Shown here: positions 8,269 through 15,664 of the stretch, in pieces
How the letters are laid out: the number at the start of each line of letters is the position of its first letter
How positions within the stretch are numbered: the stretch's first letter is position 1
Source: Faecalibacterium sp.
Lineage (GTDB): Bacteria; Bacillota; Clostridia; Oscillospirales; Ruminococcaceae
Assembly (NCBI GenBank): GCA_029264955.1
Contig: JARHYC010000017.1
Coordinates: 1-47,655, forward strand
Length of the DNA stretch: 47,655 bases
Direction: 5' to 3'
Notes under the pieces: generated by a model
Database searches by the model: none
The model's input: the letters and a program-made list of their open reading frames with translations, nothing else
What the model was told of the DNA's origin: nothing
Made by a program: the position numbers and the translations under genes

Positions 8269-8553
8269 TTATTTTGCGGAATCCGCCAAAACGCGCCGCA
8301 GGAAACTTTCCTCATTGGCCAGCACACGGTTTACACGGCTGATAATTGCACTGGATGCACCGGTTTTTTCCATGATATCCACATAAATCTGCTTGTCCAA
8401 CAGCATTTGTGCGATATCAAACCGCTGTTCCATGGCGCTCAGCTCAGAATAGCTGCATACGTCCTGTAAAAAGTGATAGACCTCTTCCGGTGTTTTCAGG
8501 CTCAGAATTGCCTGATACAGACCGGATTCTCCGGTAGGATGATCTTTAGGCAT
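8269..8553 (-). CDS. yerC: YerC/YecD family TrpR-like repressor protein
   Basis: A 94-residue helical protein of the YerC/YecD family, related to the TrpR repressor fold. The middle reads ELSAMEQRFDIAQMLL, followed by a helix-turn-helix with the family's TGASSAIISRVNR recognition region. The family is typically a small DNA-binding regulator of unknown effector. AGGAGG lies 10 bases before ATG 8553. A promoter TTGAAT-17-TAAAAT lies upstream and a terminator immediately downstream. Confidence 0.92.
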   Translation of the reverse strand: MPKDHPTGESGLYQAILSLKTPEEVYHFLQDVCSYSELSAMEQRFDIAQMLLDKQIYVDIMEKTGASSAIISRVNRVLANEESFLRRVLADSAK

Positions 8554-8623
8554 TGTGATAGTTCCTCCTGCATGAATTCTAAATAAAACTGACCAGCAGG
8601 CAGACTGGTGAATCAGCTTGATT

Positions 8624-8652
8624 ATTTTATTACATTACTGTACAAAATTCAA
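8624..8652 (-). promoter_or_regulatory. Promoter of yerC
   Basis: On the minus strand TTGAAT (8647-8652), a 17-base spacer and TAAAAT (8624-8629). The predicted start leaves a leader of about 65 bases. Confidence 0.6.
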
Positions 8653-8670
8653 GAGAAAAAACGAACGAAT

Positions 8671-9165
8671 TTACAGTCGCTTTTCCATCCAGTATTCCGG
8701 CCACAGGATACCGGGGGCAAGCTCGGTATCCATGGGGCGCAGAACACGGAAGCCTGCACCCTTGAAGAAACCCTGTGTATCCAGCTGTTTTTGACCGACA
8801 CGCACACCGATTGCACTTTTACCTTCTGCACGCGCCAGGCGCTCGATGCTTTGCAGCACGGTACGACCAATGCCTTTGCCGCGCCAAGGGCTTTCCAGAT
8901 AAAAATGTTTGATCAACAGCATACCGCCGGACATCTGCCAGGCAACATAGCCGGCAACCTTGCTGCCCTGCATGATAAGCTGGTAGTTCACATCTTCATC
9001 CATATCGGATTCGATGGCTTCGACGCTTTGCAAATTGTCCAGAATAGCGTCCAGCTGTTTCTTGTTAAAGCGGCGTGCGTAATATTCGCGCCAGATGCGG
9101 TCTGCCATATCAGCAGTCATCTGAATATAGCGAGCTTTTGCGACAAGTTTCAGTTCCGGTTTCAT
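8671..9165 (-). CDS. GNAT-family N-acetyltransferase
   Basis: A 164-residue GNAT protein. The acetyl-CoA pyrophosphate loop appears as SPWRGKGIGRTVLQ, preceded by the beta-4 strand LLIKHFYLES, with a typical C-terminal GFFKGAGFRVLR. The substrate is unknown. AAGGAG lies 4 bases before the ATG. It is the last gene of a minus-strand operon with the pentapeptide-repeat protein (17-base gap) and the GT2 glycosyltransferase. Confidence 0.92.
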   Translation of the reverse strand: MKPELKLVAKARYIQMTADMADRIWREYYARRFNKKQLDAILDNLQSVEAIESDMDEDVNYQLIMQGSKVAGYVAWQMSGGMLLIKHFYLESPWRGKGIGRTVLQSIERLARAEGKSAIGVRVGQKQLDTQGFFKGAGFRVLRPMDTELAPGILWPEYWMEKRL

Positions 9166-9182
9166 AGCTTCTCCTTTGTTTT

Positions 9183-9845
9183 TTACTCAATGTGTACGCC
9201 CAGCAGTTCTGCAAGGGCTACAGCACCCGTTTCATCCACGATGGCACCACGCAGTTCTTTCTTGTGTTCGCTGACCGAGAGTTGTTCCAGCGCACAGCCC
9301 CGTAAATCCACTCCATTTAGTGGGGTGTTGGTCAGACAAGCACCCCGCAGGTCACATTCCTTGAAAAGAGGCTGCTTTAACTTCATATCGGTCAGCATTG
9401 CGCCACCCAGATTGCATCCGGTCAGGGCAACGCTTGTCCATTTGCTTTCTTCAAAGGCAGACAGACGCATCATACAATTTTGCAGCGTCACATCCCGCCA
9501 ACTGCTTTCGGAAAAATTGGTACCCATCAGTTTGCAGCCTGACATATAGCAACGGAAAAAGTAACTGTCCAGCAGTTCGGCACCGGAAAAATCGCAGGAG
9601 CGGAATTCGCAGTCTACAAAGCTGGCTTTTTCCAAGGATGCCTGAGAGAATCGACACCCATCAAAGACGCAGCGGGCGGCGGATAGCCTGTCCAGTGTTT
9701 CTTCAGATAAATCTGCATTTTTCAAGGATAAATCCGTGAGTTCTTCTTCCTCTGCTGTGGTGCTATACACCTGCATGGCTGCTTGTGCACCCTCCACAAG
9801 CGGGAGATTTTTTGGTAGATATGGGGCGGTAATAGTATGTTTCAC
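9183..9845 (-). CDS. Pentapeptide-repeat protein
   Basis: A 220-residue protein. Residues of about 40-200 follow the A(D/N)LXX pentapeptide rule, with repeated F or L every five positions (for example CVFDG CRFSQ ASLEK ASFVD CEFRS CDFSG). This predicts a right-handed quadrilateral beta-helix, as in Qnr and MfpA, which mimic DNA and protect gyrase. Gyrase protection here is only a possibility. The start is GTG 9845, with AGGAGG 10 bases upstream; the first ATG would be later and without a site. Gaps to the neighbours are short (17 and 38 bases). Confidence 0.88.
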   Translation of the reverse strand: MKHTITAPYLPKNLPLVEGAQAAMQVYSTTAEEEELTDLSLKNADLSEETLDRLSAARCVFDGCRFSQASLEKASFVDCEFRSCDFSGAELLDSYFFRCYMSGCKLMGTNFSESSWRDVTLQNCMMRLSAFEESKWTSVALTGCNLGGAMLTDMKLKQPLFKECDLRGACLTNTPLNGVDLRGCALEQLSVSEHKKELRGAIVDETGAVALAELLGVHIE

Positions 9846-9883
9846 GGATTTTGCACCTCCTATACAGACGAAACATTTTTCGA

Positions 9884-10882
9884 TTATTTCAAATCAAAAC
9901 GCACAACGATCAGTCGATACCAGAGGTAAGGGAACATATTCCAAATCAGCCATAGCTCCATCAGGATATAGTTGGGCAGATCTTTCCAGCGAAAGGGGCG
10001 TTTTTCGATTTTTCCGGCTTTCAACAGATTGAAAGCTTCGTGCATACCCTGATCCCACTCTTTTGCATAGCCTTTTTTGTGGAATGCGTAGCGTTTCAGT
10101 GCATAACCCAGAGCCTGCGGAATGAAGTTCAAAATCAGCATAAGCAAGGGCTGATTTTTCCAGGGCAGCAAAATGCTGTTGCGGCCGCTCTGAATGCTCT
10201 TAAAGCCATTATACCGCACAGCGCCAGTGGTAGCGCCGCAAATATGGTAACACTTTGCATTGGGACAGATGATGTTTTTATAACCTGCATTGTTGGCACG
10301 CCAGGACAAATCAACGTCCTCAAAGTAGGCAAAGAAGTTTTCATCGAACAAGCCGATTTCGTTCAGAATCGAACGGCGATACAGCGCCGCGCCGCCGCAG
10401 GCGGAAAAGATTCGCTTCTGCTTGGTGTAACGTGCAACACTGCGTCCGTCACCTTCTTTTGCGGCAAAAGCAAGCAGGTTTACATAGTCGCCGGCATCGT
10501 CTGCTAAATCTCGCTCAAAGTGACGAATCATCAGGCTTTGCACAGCAAAGATTTTAGGATCACATTCGACAGCAGTCAATAGTTTTTCCAACCAGTCGGG
10601 TTCAGCAAAAGCATCATTGTTAAACAGTGCTATGTAGGGTGCTTTGCTGATTTGGATGCCTTGGTTCACCGCATGGGAAAAACCAGTGTTCTCGCTGTTT
10701 TCAATCAGGGTATAGTTGGGCAAATCCCGATAGCGGCGGGCAATATCCAGACTTTCATCGGTAGAACCGTTGTCGATGACAATTAGTTCAAAGTCCTGCT
10801 CGGTCTGGTTCAGGATAGACTGAATCGAATCTTCCAGCCAACCTTTTCCGTTTAAGTTGGGGATAATGACGCTTGCTTTCAT
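9884..10882 (-). CDS. Family 2 glycosyltransferase, rhamnosyltransferase-like
   Basis: A 332-residue GT-A fold enzyme. The N terminus SVIIPNLNG, then IDNGSTDES and the metal-binding FNNDA (a DXD equivalent), followed by the acceptor-site FFAYFEDVDLSWR (ED motif), match the WbbL/rhamnosyltransferase subgroup. It probably adds a sugar to a lipid-linked or cell-wall polysaccharide. A C-terminal aromatic, basic helix near residues 300-325 may touch the membrane. An extended -10 (TGTTATACT) lies just past the preceding terminator, giving it its own promoter. It heads the GT2-pentapeptide-GNAT operon. Confidence 0.93.
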   Translation of the reverse strand: MKASVIIPNLNGKGWLEDSIQSILNQTEQDFELIVIDNGSTDESLDIARRYRDLPNYTLIENSENTGFSHAVNQGIQISKAPYIALFNNDAFAEPDWLEKLLTAVECDPKIFAVQSLMIRHFERDLADDAGDYVNLLAFAAKEGDGRSVARYTKQKRIFSACGGAALYRRSILNEIGLFDENFFAYFEDVDLSWRANNAGYKNIICPNAKCYHICGATTGAVRYNGFKSIQSGRNSILLPWKNQPLLMLILNFIPQALGYALKRYAFHKKGYAKEWDQGMHEAFNLLKAGKIEKRPFRWKDLPNYILMELWLIWNMFPYLWYRLIVVRFDLK

Positions 10883-10916
10883 GGAATGTGCCCTCTCTTT
10901 GTCTGTAGTACCTTAA

Positions 10917-10925
10917 AGTATAACA
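10917..10925 (-). promoter_or_regulatory. Extended -10 promoter of the GT2 operon
   Basis: TGTTATACT on the minus strand. Its upstream half overlaps the T-run of the lipoprotein terminator. Confidence 0.5.
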
Positions 10926-10926
10926 T

Positions 10927-10957
10927 AAAAAAGCACTGCGGCACAGAGCCGCAGTGC
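10927..10957 (-). terminator. Terminator of the lipoprotein gene
   Basis: A perfect 10-bp GC-rich stem (10933-10942 with 10948-10957) with a 5-base loop, then a T-run on the minus strand. Confidence 0.92.
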
Positions 10958-10986
10958 AGAAACGCAGAGAATTTTTTAGGATATGC

Positions 10987-11937
10987 TCACATTGCCGGAT
11001 CGATTGCCGGATCCGGGTTTTCGGCGGTAGCGTTAATGGTCCAGCCTTCTGCCTCCAGCGCGGGGGTCAGTTCGGCATGGATGTCAGACAGAGTCATTAC
11101 AAACAGCACATTGTTGCCCTTGGAAGCGGTCAGTGCTACGTCAGGAGAAACACAGACCCACTTGCTCCAGTCAACCTTTTCCATCAGCTTGTTTTGTAGA
11201 GCAGTAACATCTGCGCCATCGTTCAGCTGGAACAGAACCATAGAGTGGGGGATAGTACCCATCATGTTCTGTACAACGGTGGTGGAAGCGATGTCTGCGG
11301 TTGCTTCGATACCAGCACTGTAAGCATAGTTTGCATCATCGGAAGGCAGGTTGGTAACCATAGTATTATCCAGAGCCTGATTGCTCAGCTGTGCAAACAG
11401 GGCTTCCAACTCGGCCTTGGCATCAACATTTACAGATTCGTCAAACGGAACTTCAGTGCGGTAGGGCTCCATAGTTTCCATAGCAGACAGGATAGCTTCT
11501 TCCATTGCCTTGTAACCGGTGACAAACTGTTCGGGAACTTTGCCGCCGAAAGCGCAGGAGAACATCTTGCCGTCAGCAAACTCCAGAGACATAGATGCAG
11601 AAGCATCACCGTCGCCGTATTCGTTCTTCTCGTTCAGGCTTGCCAGATCAGATTTCGCATACAGTTCAGTCAGAGTGTTCAGCAGGCTTTCATCGATAGT
11701 GCCGCGTTCCATCTTGTCTGCAGAGGTGTAGTCCAGCATGAACTTACCCTGGGTTTCAGTGGGAAAAATATTTACGTAAACAGTATTGTCCATGGTCTCG
11801 CCGTAAGAAGCCGAGAAGGACTTGATGGGGTTCTTGGATGCATTGTTGTTGGAATTTGATGCGCTGTTGCCGCAAGCGACCAGGGACAGAGCCGTCAGAC
11901 CTGCCACCAGTGCAGTCAGAATACGTTTCATGTTCAT
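10987..11937 (-). CDS. Predicted lipoprotein, function unknown
   Basis: A 316-residue protein with a Sec lipoprotein signal: basic N terminus, hydrophobic core and lipobox LVAC with the lipidated Cys at 22. A Ser/Asn-rich linker (about 23-36) tethers the rest. I do not recognise a family; composition suggests an extracellular alpha/beta domain with no enzymatic motif. ATG 11937 has AAGGAG 8 bases upstream. It is monocistronic, with its own terminator. Confidence 0.85.
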   Translation of the reverse strand: MNMKRILTALVAGLTALSLVACGNSASNSNNNASKNPIKSFSASYGETMDNTVYVNIFPTETQGKFMLDYTSADKMERGTIDESLLNTLTELYAKSDLASLNEKNEYGDGDASASMSLEFADGKMFSCAFGGKVPEQFVTGYKAMEEAILSAMETMEPYRTEVPFDESVNVDAKAELEALFAQLSNQALDNTMVTNLPSDDANYAYSAGIEATADIASTTVVQNMMGTIPHSMVLFQLNDGADVTALQNKLMEKVDWSKWVCVSPDVALTASKGNNVLFVMTLSDIHAELTPALEAEGWTINATAENPDPAIDPAM

Positions 11938-12047
11938 GGATCAATCTCCTTTAATATGAAATGGTTGGTTTCAATATGAAAAATGCGCTGTTTTATACAG
12001 CTTCATTCACCATACGTTTCAGAAAGTTAAAAAATTGCAGAAAAATT

Positions 12048-12740
12048 TCATTTTTTACCAATAACAGCAAATGGAACGAACTTCTGGGTATTGGAACAGC
12101 AAATGGAACGAACTTCTGGGTATTGGCTGCGTCGGTTAGAAATAGGACCGTGGTAAGATGCACTGTGATGATGGGACGGAGATTCCGGTGTAAAATTGGG
12201 GTCTTGAAAGTAGAACCAGTCATCCGAAGGAGGATTGGGCAGATTAAACGGTGCGTCATAATAGTCGCTGAATGGATCATATTCAGGGTACGCATGGTCG
12301 TACCATGTATCTGCCTGATTATACAGAGCGCGGAAGAATGCGATAGCAAGCGGGATAATAGCAATGGCGACAGTCACCAGCAAGACACAGCTTTTTATCA
12401 GAGCGGCACGTGCCAAACGCTTGCGAGGCGCTTCTACATGAGAACCGAAAGCCCAGTAGAATAAGAAAATCCAACCAATGACCGGAACTGCAAACAGAAT
12501 CAAGGACCAGAAATACTGTGCGGTGGTCAAGCCACCATCTGGGCAGACAGTCTGTTCCGGAGCATAGCGAGGACCATAGGTGTGTTGTGTGTTTCTTGCT
12601 GTATAAGATGCAGCGGAAGTAATTGTCTGTATAGCAGAAGGAGAAGGCGGAACTTGGCGATGGGCGCATGGTGCACCACAATACGGACAGTTGGAAACAT
12701 CGGGCGGCAGAGTGTTGCCGCAGTTCGGGCAGTGTCGCAT
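12048..12740 (-). CDS. Zinc-ribbon membrane protein with a C-terminal tandem duplication
   Basis: A 230-residue protein. Residues 1-25 are a zinc ribbon with two CXXC pairs (CPNC, CPYC). A Ser/Thr/Pro linker is followed by two membrane helices at about 75-100 and 115-140, and then an aromatic, Asp/Tyr/Pro-rich tail. The last 15 residues arise from a perfect 32-bp tandem duplication (12063-12126) that shifts frame and replaces a predicted two-residue end. Its ATG abuts the stop of the lrp-like gene (TGAATG) and its AGGAGG lies inside that gene, so translation is coupled. Function unknown. Confidence 0.85.
   Translation of the reverse strand: MRHCPNCGNTLPPDVSNCPYCGAPCAHRQVPPSPSAIQTITSAASYTARNTQHTYGPRYAPEQTVCPDGGLTTAQYFWSLILFAVPVIGWIFLFYWAFGSHVEAPRKRLARAALIKSCVLLVTVAIAIIPLAIAFFRALYNQADTWYDHAYPEYDPFSDYYDAPFNLPNPPSDDWFYFQDPNFTPESPSHHHSASYHGPISNRRSQYPEVRSICCSNTQKFVPFAVIGKK
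12063..12126. repeat. Perfect 32-bp tandem duplication
   Basis: Two identical adjacent 32-base copies (12063-12094 and 12095-12126) lie at the 3' end of the zinc-ribbon gene. 32 is not a multiple of three, so the second copy is read in another frame. Confidence 0.95.
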
Positions 12741-13193
12741 TCAAAAAACCTCCTGTTGAGCAAGAATATCCAATCCATTCCGATCTAGCGGAACGGAAAG
12801 AATCAATTGCGTGTTAGTCTGACCCAGCTTTTGGAATGCGTGAATCACACGTTCCAAATGGCTCATGTCGCTGCAGCTGACACGAACGATAAAGCTGTGG
12901 TCACCGGTGACATGATAGCATTGCAGCACTTCGGGATGTTGCTGCATAAGAGCCAGTAAGCGCTCGAAATTGTTGGGATGCGTGGAAACATTGATCAGTG
13001 CGTTGATACCGTTTTGTCCTTTCGGTCGGTTCAGGGTGATTGTGTAGCCACCGATAATGCCGGATTGTTCCAGCTTATGGATACGGCTGGATACAGCAGG
13101 ACTGGTCAACGAAACTTGATCGGCGATATCCTTTACGGACATACGCGCATTCGCAGATAGAAGTTTCAGGATTTTATAGTCCAGATCATCCAT
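12741..13193 (-). CDS. Lrp/AsnC-family transcriptional regulator
   Basis: A 150-residue regulator. The N-terminal winged helix begins MDDLDYKILKLL and carries ARMSVKDIADQVSLTSPAVSSR, typical of Lrp. The C-terminal RAM/ACT-like effector domain includes the VTGDHSFIVRV strand that contacts the amino-acid ligand in family members. ATG 13193 has AAAGGGGGA upstream; a frame extending to 13262 lacks a site. It abuts the zinc-ribbon gene. The long AT-rich region upstream (13194-13370) is where self-regulation would be expected. Confidence 0.92.
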   Translation of the reverse strand: MDDLDYKILKLLSANARMSVKDIADQVSLTSPAVSSRIHKLEQSGIIGGYTITLNRPKGQNGINALINVSTHPNNFERLLALMQQHPEVLQCYHVTGDHSFIVRVSCSDMSHLERVIHAFQKLGQTNTQLILSVPLDRNGLDILAQQEVF

Positions 13194-13374
13194 CCAAACA
13201 TCCCCCTTTGAAACAGCAAATGAAATATACAAATTTTCCTGAAATAAAACGTAAGTTTTCAAAACGTAAAAAAACGCAGAAATGTCAGAAAGAATTTGTC
13301 GAACAGCTTTATTATATAAAGCGTAAAAAGAAAAGTAAAGAGAAATGTTAAATAAATCGATGTGTCAGTACAGT

Positions 13375-13402
13375 TTGACAAAAACGATTTGTGCATTATA
13401 AT
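13375..13402 (+). promoter_or_regulatory. Consensus sigma-A promoter
   Basis: TTGACA (13375-13380), a 16-base spacer and TATAAT (13397-13402). Both hexamers are perfect. The predicted start is near 13409, and no gene begins within 380 bases. Confidence 0.85.
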
Positions 13403-13408
13403 TTGATA

Positions 13409-13490
13409 TGCAAAAAAGATATTTTCCTACTTTATATACTTTCCCACCCCTCTATACACAAAAACCCGCTGCCAGGCGGGTTTTTGTGTT
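13409..13490 (+). ncRNA. Candidate small RNA or leader with strong hairpin
   Basis: The predicted transcript is about 80 nt. Its 3' part is a perfect 14-bp stem (13456-13469 with 13476-13489) around a 6-base loop, with a run of five T in the distal arm. It contains no supported coding sequence. It could be a stand-alone sRNA, or a leader for the membrane glycosyltransferase at 13797. Confidence 0.45.
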
Positions 13491-13796
13491 ATATAAAAGA
13501 AAAGACGGTGAAACGACAGAAATCGGATTTCCTGAATGTGGAGAAGCGGTTTTGTATATCAAATGCAAAAAAATAGTTCTTGTCGAGAAAGAGTATCTGA
13601 AGAAAAGGCTGCCGATGATAAAAATCGGCAGCTTTTTTTATAAAGCACTTCGCTTTCAACTACAAACAATGCCGCCTACTATAACCGGAATGGAAAGGCA
13701 GAAATATGGGAGTTAAAACAGGCATGATGTGATTTGTTTCAGCGGCAAAATTGTGTTAAAATAAATCAGATTTTGGCAAAAGTGAGGTATATGAAT
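13491..13796 (+). other. Gene-free interval with second terminator
   Basis: Between the first hairpin and the membrane protein lies about 300 bases with no convincing gene. A frame over 13408-13716 reads through both hairpins and looks non-coding. A clear terminator lies at 13608-13639. Confidence 0.4.
13608..13639 (+). terminator. Intrinsic terminator in a gene-free interval
   Basis: A perfect 9-bp stem GCTGCCGAT/ATCGGCAGC, a 7-base loop and seven T residues. Its partner transcript must start at 13409 or from an unseen promoter. Confidence 0.9.
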
Positions 13797-15236
13797 ATGA
13801 CGGCTCTTTGCAAACAAGATGCCTGTTCGGTTTTGAATCAGCGCAGGATAAAAAGCCCCACGCAAATGGAATATGTGTTTTTCGGCCTTGGTGCGGCAGT
13901 ATGCTTTTTGCTGTTTAATCATCCTGATATTATGGAAACTGCACGACATGGATATATTTTGATTCAAAGTACATTAGATGGCGATTTTTTGCAGTTCTTT
14001 GAAAACACATTGTCCAGGAAATATGGATTTCAATATGTAAATGCAGCACACTATAATATCGTAATGTATATCCTTTACGCAGTATGGGAGCTGCCGTTGT
14101 TTCTTGTGGAACGCATTGGCGGTTTTGTATTCGATGATGTGCTTCTGGCCATGTGGTGCAAAGTCATTGGCGTTGGCTTTTACTTGGGTTGCGGCGTTTT
14201 GGTGGGCAAGTTAGCGCAGCGTATTGGTTGTGACGAAACGGCGTGTCAGTGGGCGTTGCTTTTGTTCTGGATGAATCCCATCAGCTTTTTTAATACGTTG
14301 GTAATGGGGCAGTATGACAGCATCTGTTTGTTCTTTGTGTTGTGGGCAATGCTGCTATATTTTGACAAAAAGTATATAGGGTTTTCCCTGGTAATGGGTG
14401 TTGGGTTTGTCTTTAAGTTTTTTCCGCTATTTGTATTCATCCCGATGCTGCTCTTGGTGGAAAAACGGGTACCGCAGCTATTGAAATACGGTGCAGTTAG
14501 TTTGTGGCTGTACATTCCCACAACGCTGTTGTTTGCAGGACGCACAGGGGATGCGGCATTTTTTAATCAGCTGATGACGGATCGCCTGTTTACAGCGGTA
14601 TTCCCCGGCGGCACAGCAGACGCTTCTTATTTTGGTTTGGCTATGGTTCTGATTTGCGTGGCGGCATACTTGTACCGCCCGCAGGATGAACAGACTTGGT
14701 ATGATGTGACGGTATATGGTATCATGACCGTATTTTCCTTGTTGTTTATATTTGTCTTGTGGCATCCCCAGTGGTTGATCCTCCTGATTCCGTTTTTGAT
14801 TTTGTCGGCATTGCGCCAGCGAGAAAAGACAACTTATGCGTATCTGAATATTGCGCTCTGCATTGGATTTTTCCTGTTGGTAGCATTCGTTTACCCGCAT
14901 AGTTTGGAGGGCAACCTGTTTGACTGGGGGGTGCTGCGTCCGTTGACGGGCTGGTTCTATTCTATTGTTACTGAACCGCGCTGGAATGCGTTCTATCTGG
15001 CTTTGATTCCGTATCTGGATAAAATTGCACCAATTTTGTTCTATGGTGCATTGTTCTGTGGTATTTTGTTCCAGTTCCCGCTGCATGGTAAGAGTTTGGG
15101 AGATCGTCTGTCAGGGGAATGTGCGGATCGCATCCAGTATCGTTTGACCTGCTGGGGTACATTTGCCCTTGCGTTTGGTGGATTCTGGTTTGCCCCCACA
15201 TTGTTCAGCTATCTGAAGACCATCGGGATGTTATAA
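13797..15236 (+). CDS. Polytopic membrane glycosyltransferase-like protein (GT-C/GT87 type)
   Basis: A 479-residue protein with about 10-11 membrane helices. It has the motif pair typical of polyprenol-phosphate-dependent mannosyltransferases: NPISFFNTLVMGQYD in a periplasmic-type loop, and KFFPLFVF in the following helix. It probably transfers a sugar from a lipid carrier to a surface glycan. ATG 13797 is chosen because GTGAGG lies 9 bases upstream; ATG 13791 leaves only 3 bases. It stands alone on the plus strand. Confidence 0.75.
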   Translation: MTALCKQDACSVLNQRRIKSPTQMEYVFFGLGAAVCFLLFNHPDIMETARHGYILIQSTLDGDFLQFFENTLSRKYGFQYVNAAHYNIVMYILYAVWELPLFLVERIGGFVFDDVLLAMWCKVIGVGFYLGCGVLVGKLAQRIGCDETACQWALLLFWMNPISFFNTLVMGQYDSICLFFVLWAMLLYFDKKYIGFSLVMGVGFVFKFFPLFVFIPMLLLVEKRVPQLLKYGAVSLWLYIPTTLLFAGRTGDAAFFNQLMTDRLFTAVFPGGTADASYFGLAMVLICVAAYLYRPQDEQTWYDVTVYGIMTVFSLLFIFVLWHPQWLILLIPFLILSALRQREKTTYAYLNIALCIGFFLLVAFVYPHSLEGNLFDWGVLRPLTGWFYSIVTEPRWNAFYLALIPYLDKIAPILFYGALFCGILFQFPLHGKSLGDRLSGECADRIQYRLTCWGTFALAFGGFWFAPTLFSYLKTIGML

Positions 15237-15262
15237 GAGAGAAAGCTCCAGCTATGTCAATT

Positions 15263-15466
15263 CTAAGCCCCCTGTTTGTCTGCGGCAGGAGCAGCCGATA
15301 TAATGGCAATATGCAGTGCGCTTAATGCTTCTGGTGGGTACAACATTTCATTGACAGCAGGACATTTTTCCAAAGCCGCTTGCATATGCCGAATGCCGAA
15401 CTTTTGTTGTTTACTGATTTCAATGAGAGCGACAAGATCGGATACGGAATCAATGGTAAAAGGTTA
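15263..15466 (-). pseudogene. Remnant of an unrecognised protein
   Basis: Minus-strand codons here read as a protein-like 66-residue stretch without an N-terminal Met. It is bounded upstream by TAA and ends at TAG 15263-15265. It contains segments such as SDLVALIEISKQQKFGIRHM and YPPEALSALHIAIISAA, amphipathic and helix-like. There is no ribosome site or start codon at the proper place, so a decayed 3' end of a gene is likely. I cannot name the family. Confidence 0.35.
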
Positions 15467-15594
15467 TTCTTAAAACATTATGGAAGCACGAAGCAAGGGG
15501 GCGTTTTATCTAGCCAATAACCCGGAAGCCGATTGTGTACCATTGCAATAGAGAAAAGGGAACTTTCTCGGCAGTGAGGGAATCTTCATAAGCA
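15467..15594. other. Short interval between gene remnant and hflX terminator
   Basis: A 23-codon plus-strand frame begins at 15480, but it has no ribosome site. Nothing here is supported as a gene. Confidence 0.3.
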
Positions 15595-15631
15595 AAAACG
15601 GCAGTATCTCCATTTGAGATACTGCCGTTTT
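15595..15631 (-). terminator. Terminator of hflX
   Basis: A perfect 16-bp stem (15595-15610 with 15616-15631) with a 5-base loop and A/T flanks on both sides. Confidence 0.92.
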
Positions 15632-15664
15632 ATGATTGCTGTTGGGGTCTTATCAGCTTTGCGG

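Noticed and set aside
8671-9845. Qnr-type quinolone resistance gene
   Set aside because: The protein has pentapeptide repeats, but I see no specific Qnr loops; calling it resistance would be unsupported.
12063-12126. Start of a CRISPR array
   Set aside because: Only two adjacent identical units without spacers; it is a tandem duplication within a gene.
13408-13716. Plus-strand frame of 102 codons with a possible Cys-rich core
   Set aside because: It runs through two strong hairpins and has no ribosome site. The few Cys residues do not match a known small zinc protein.
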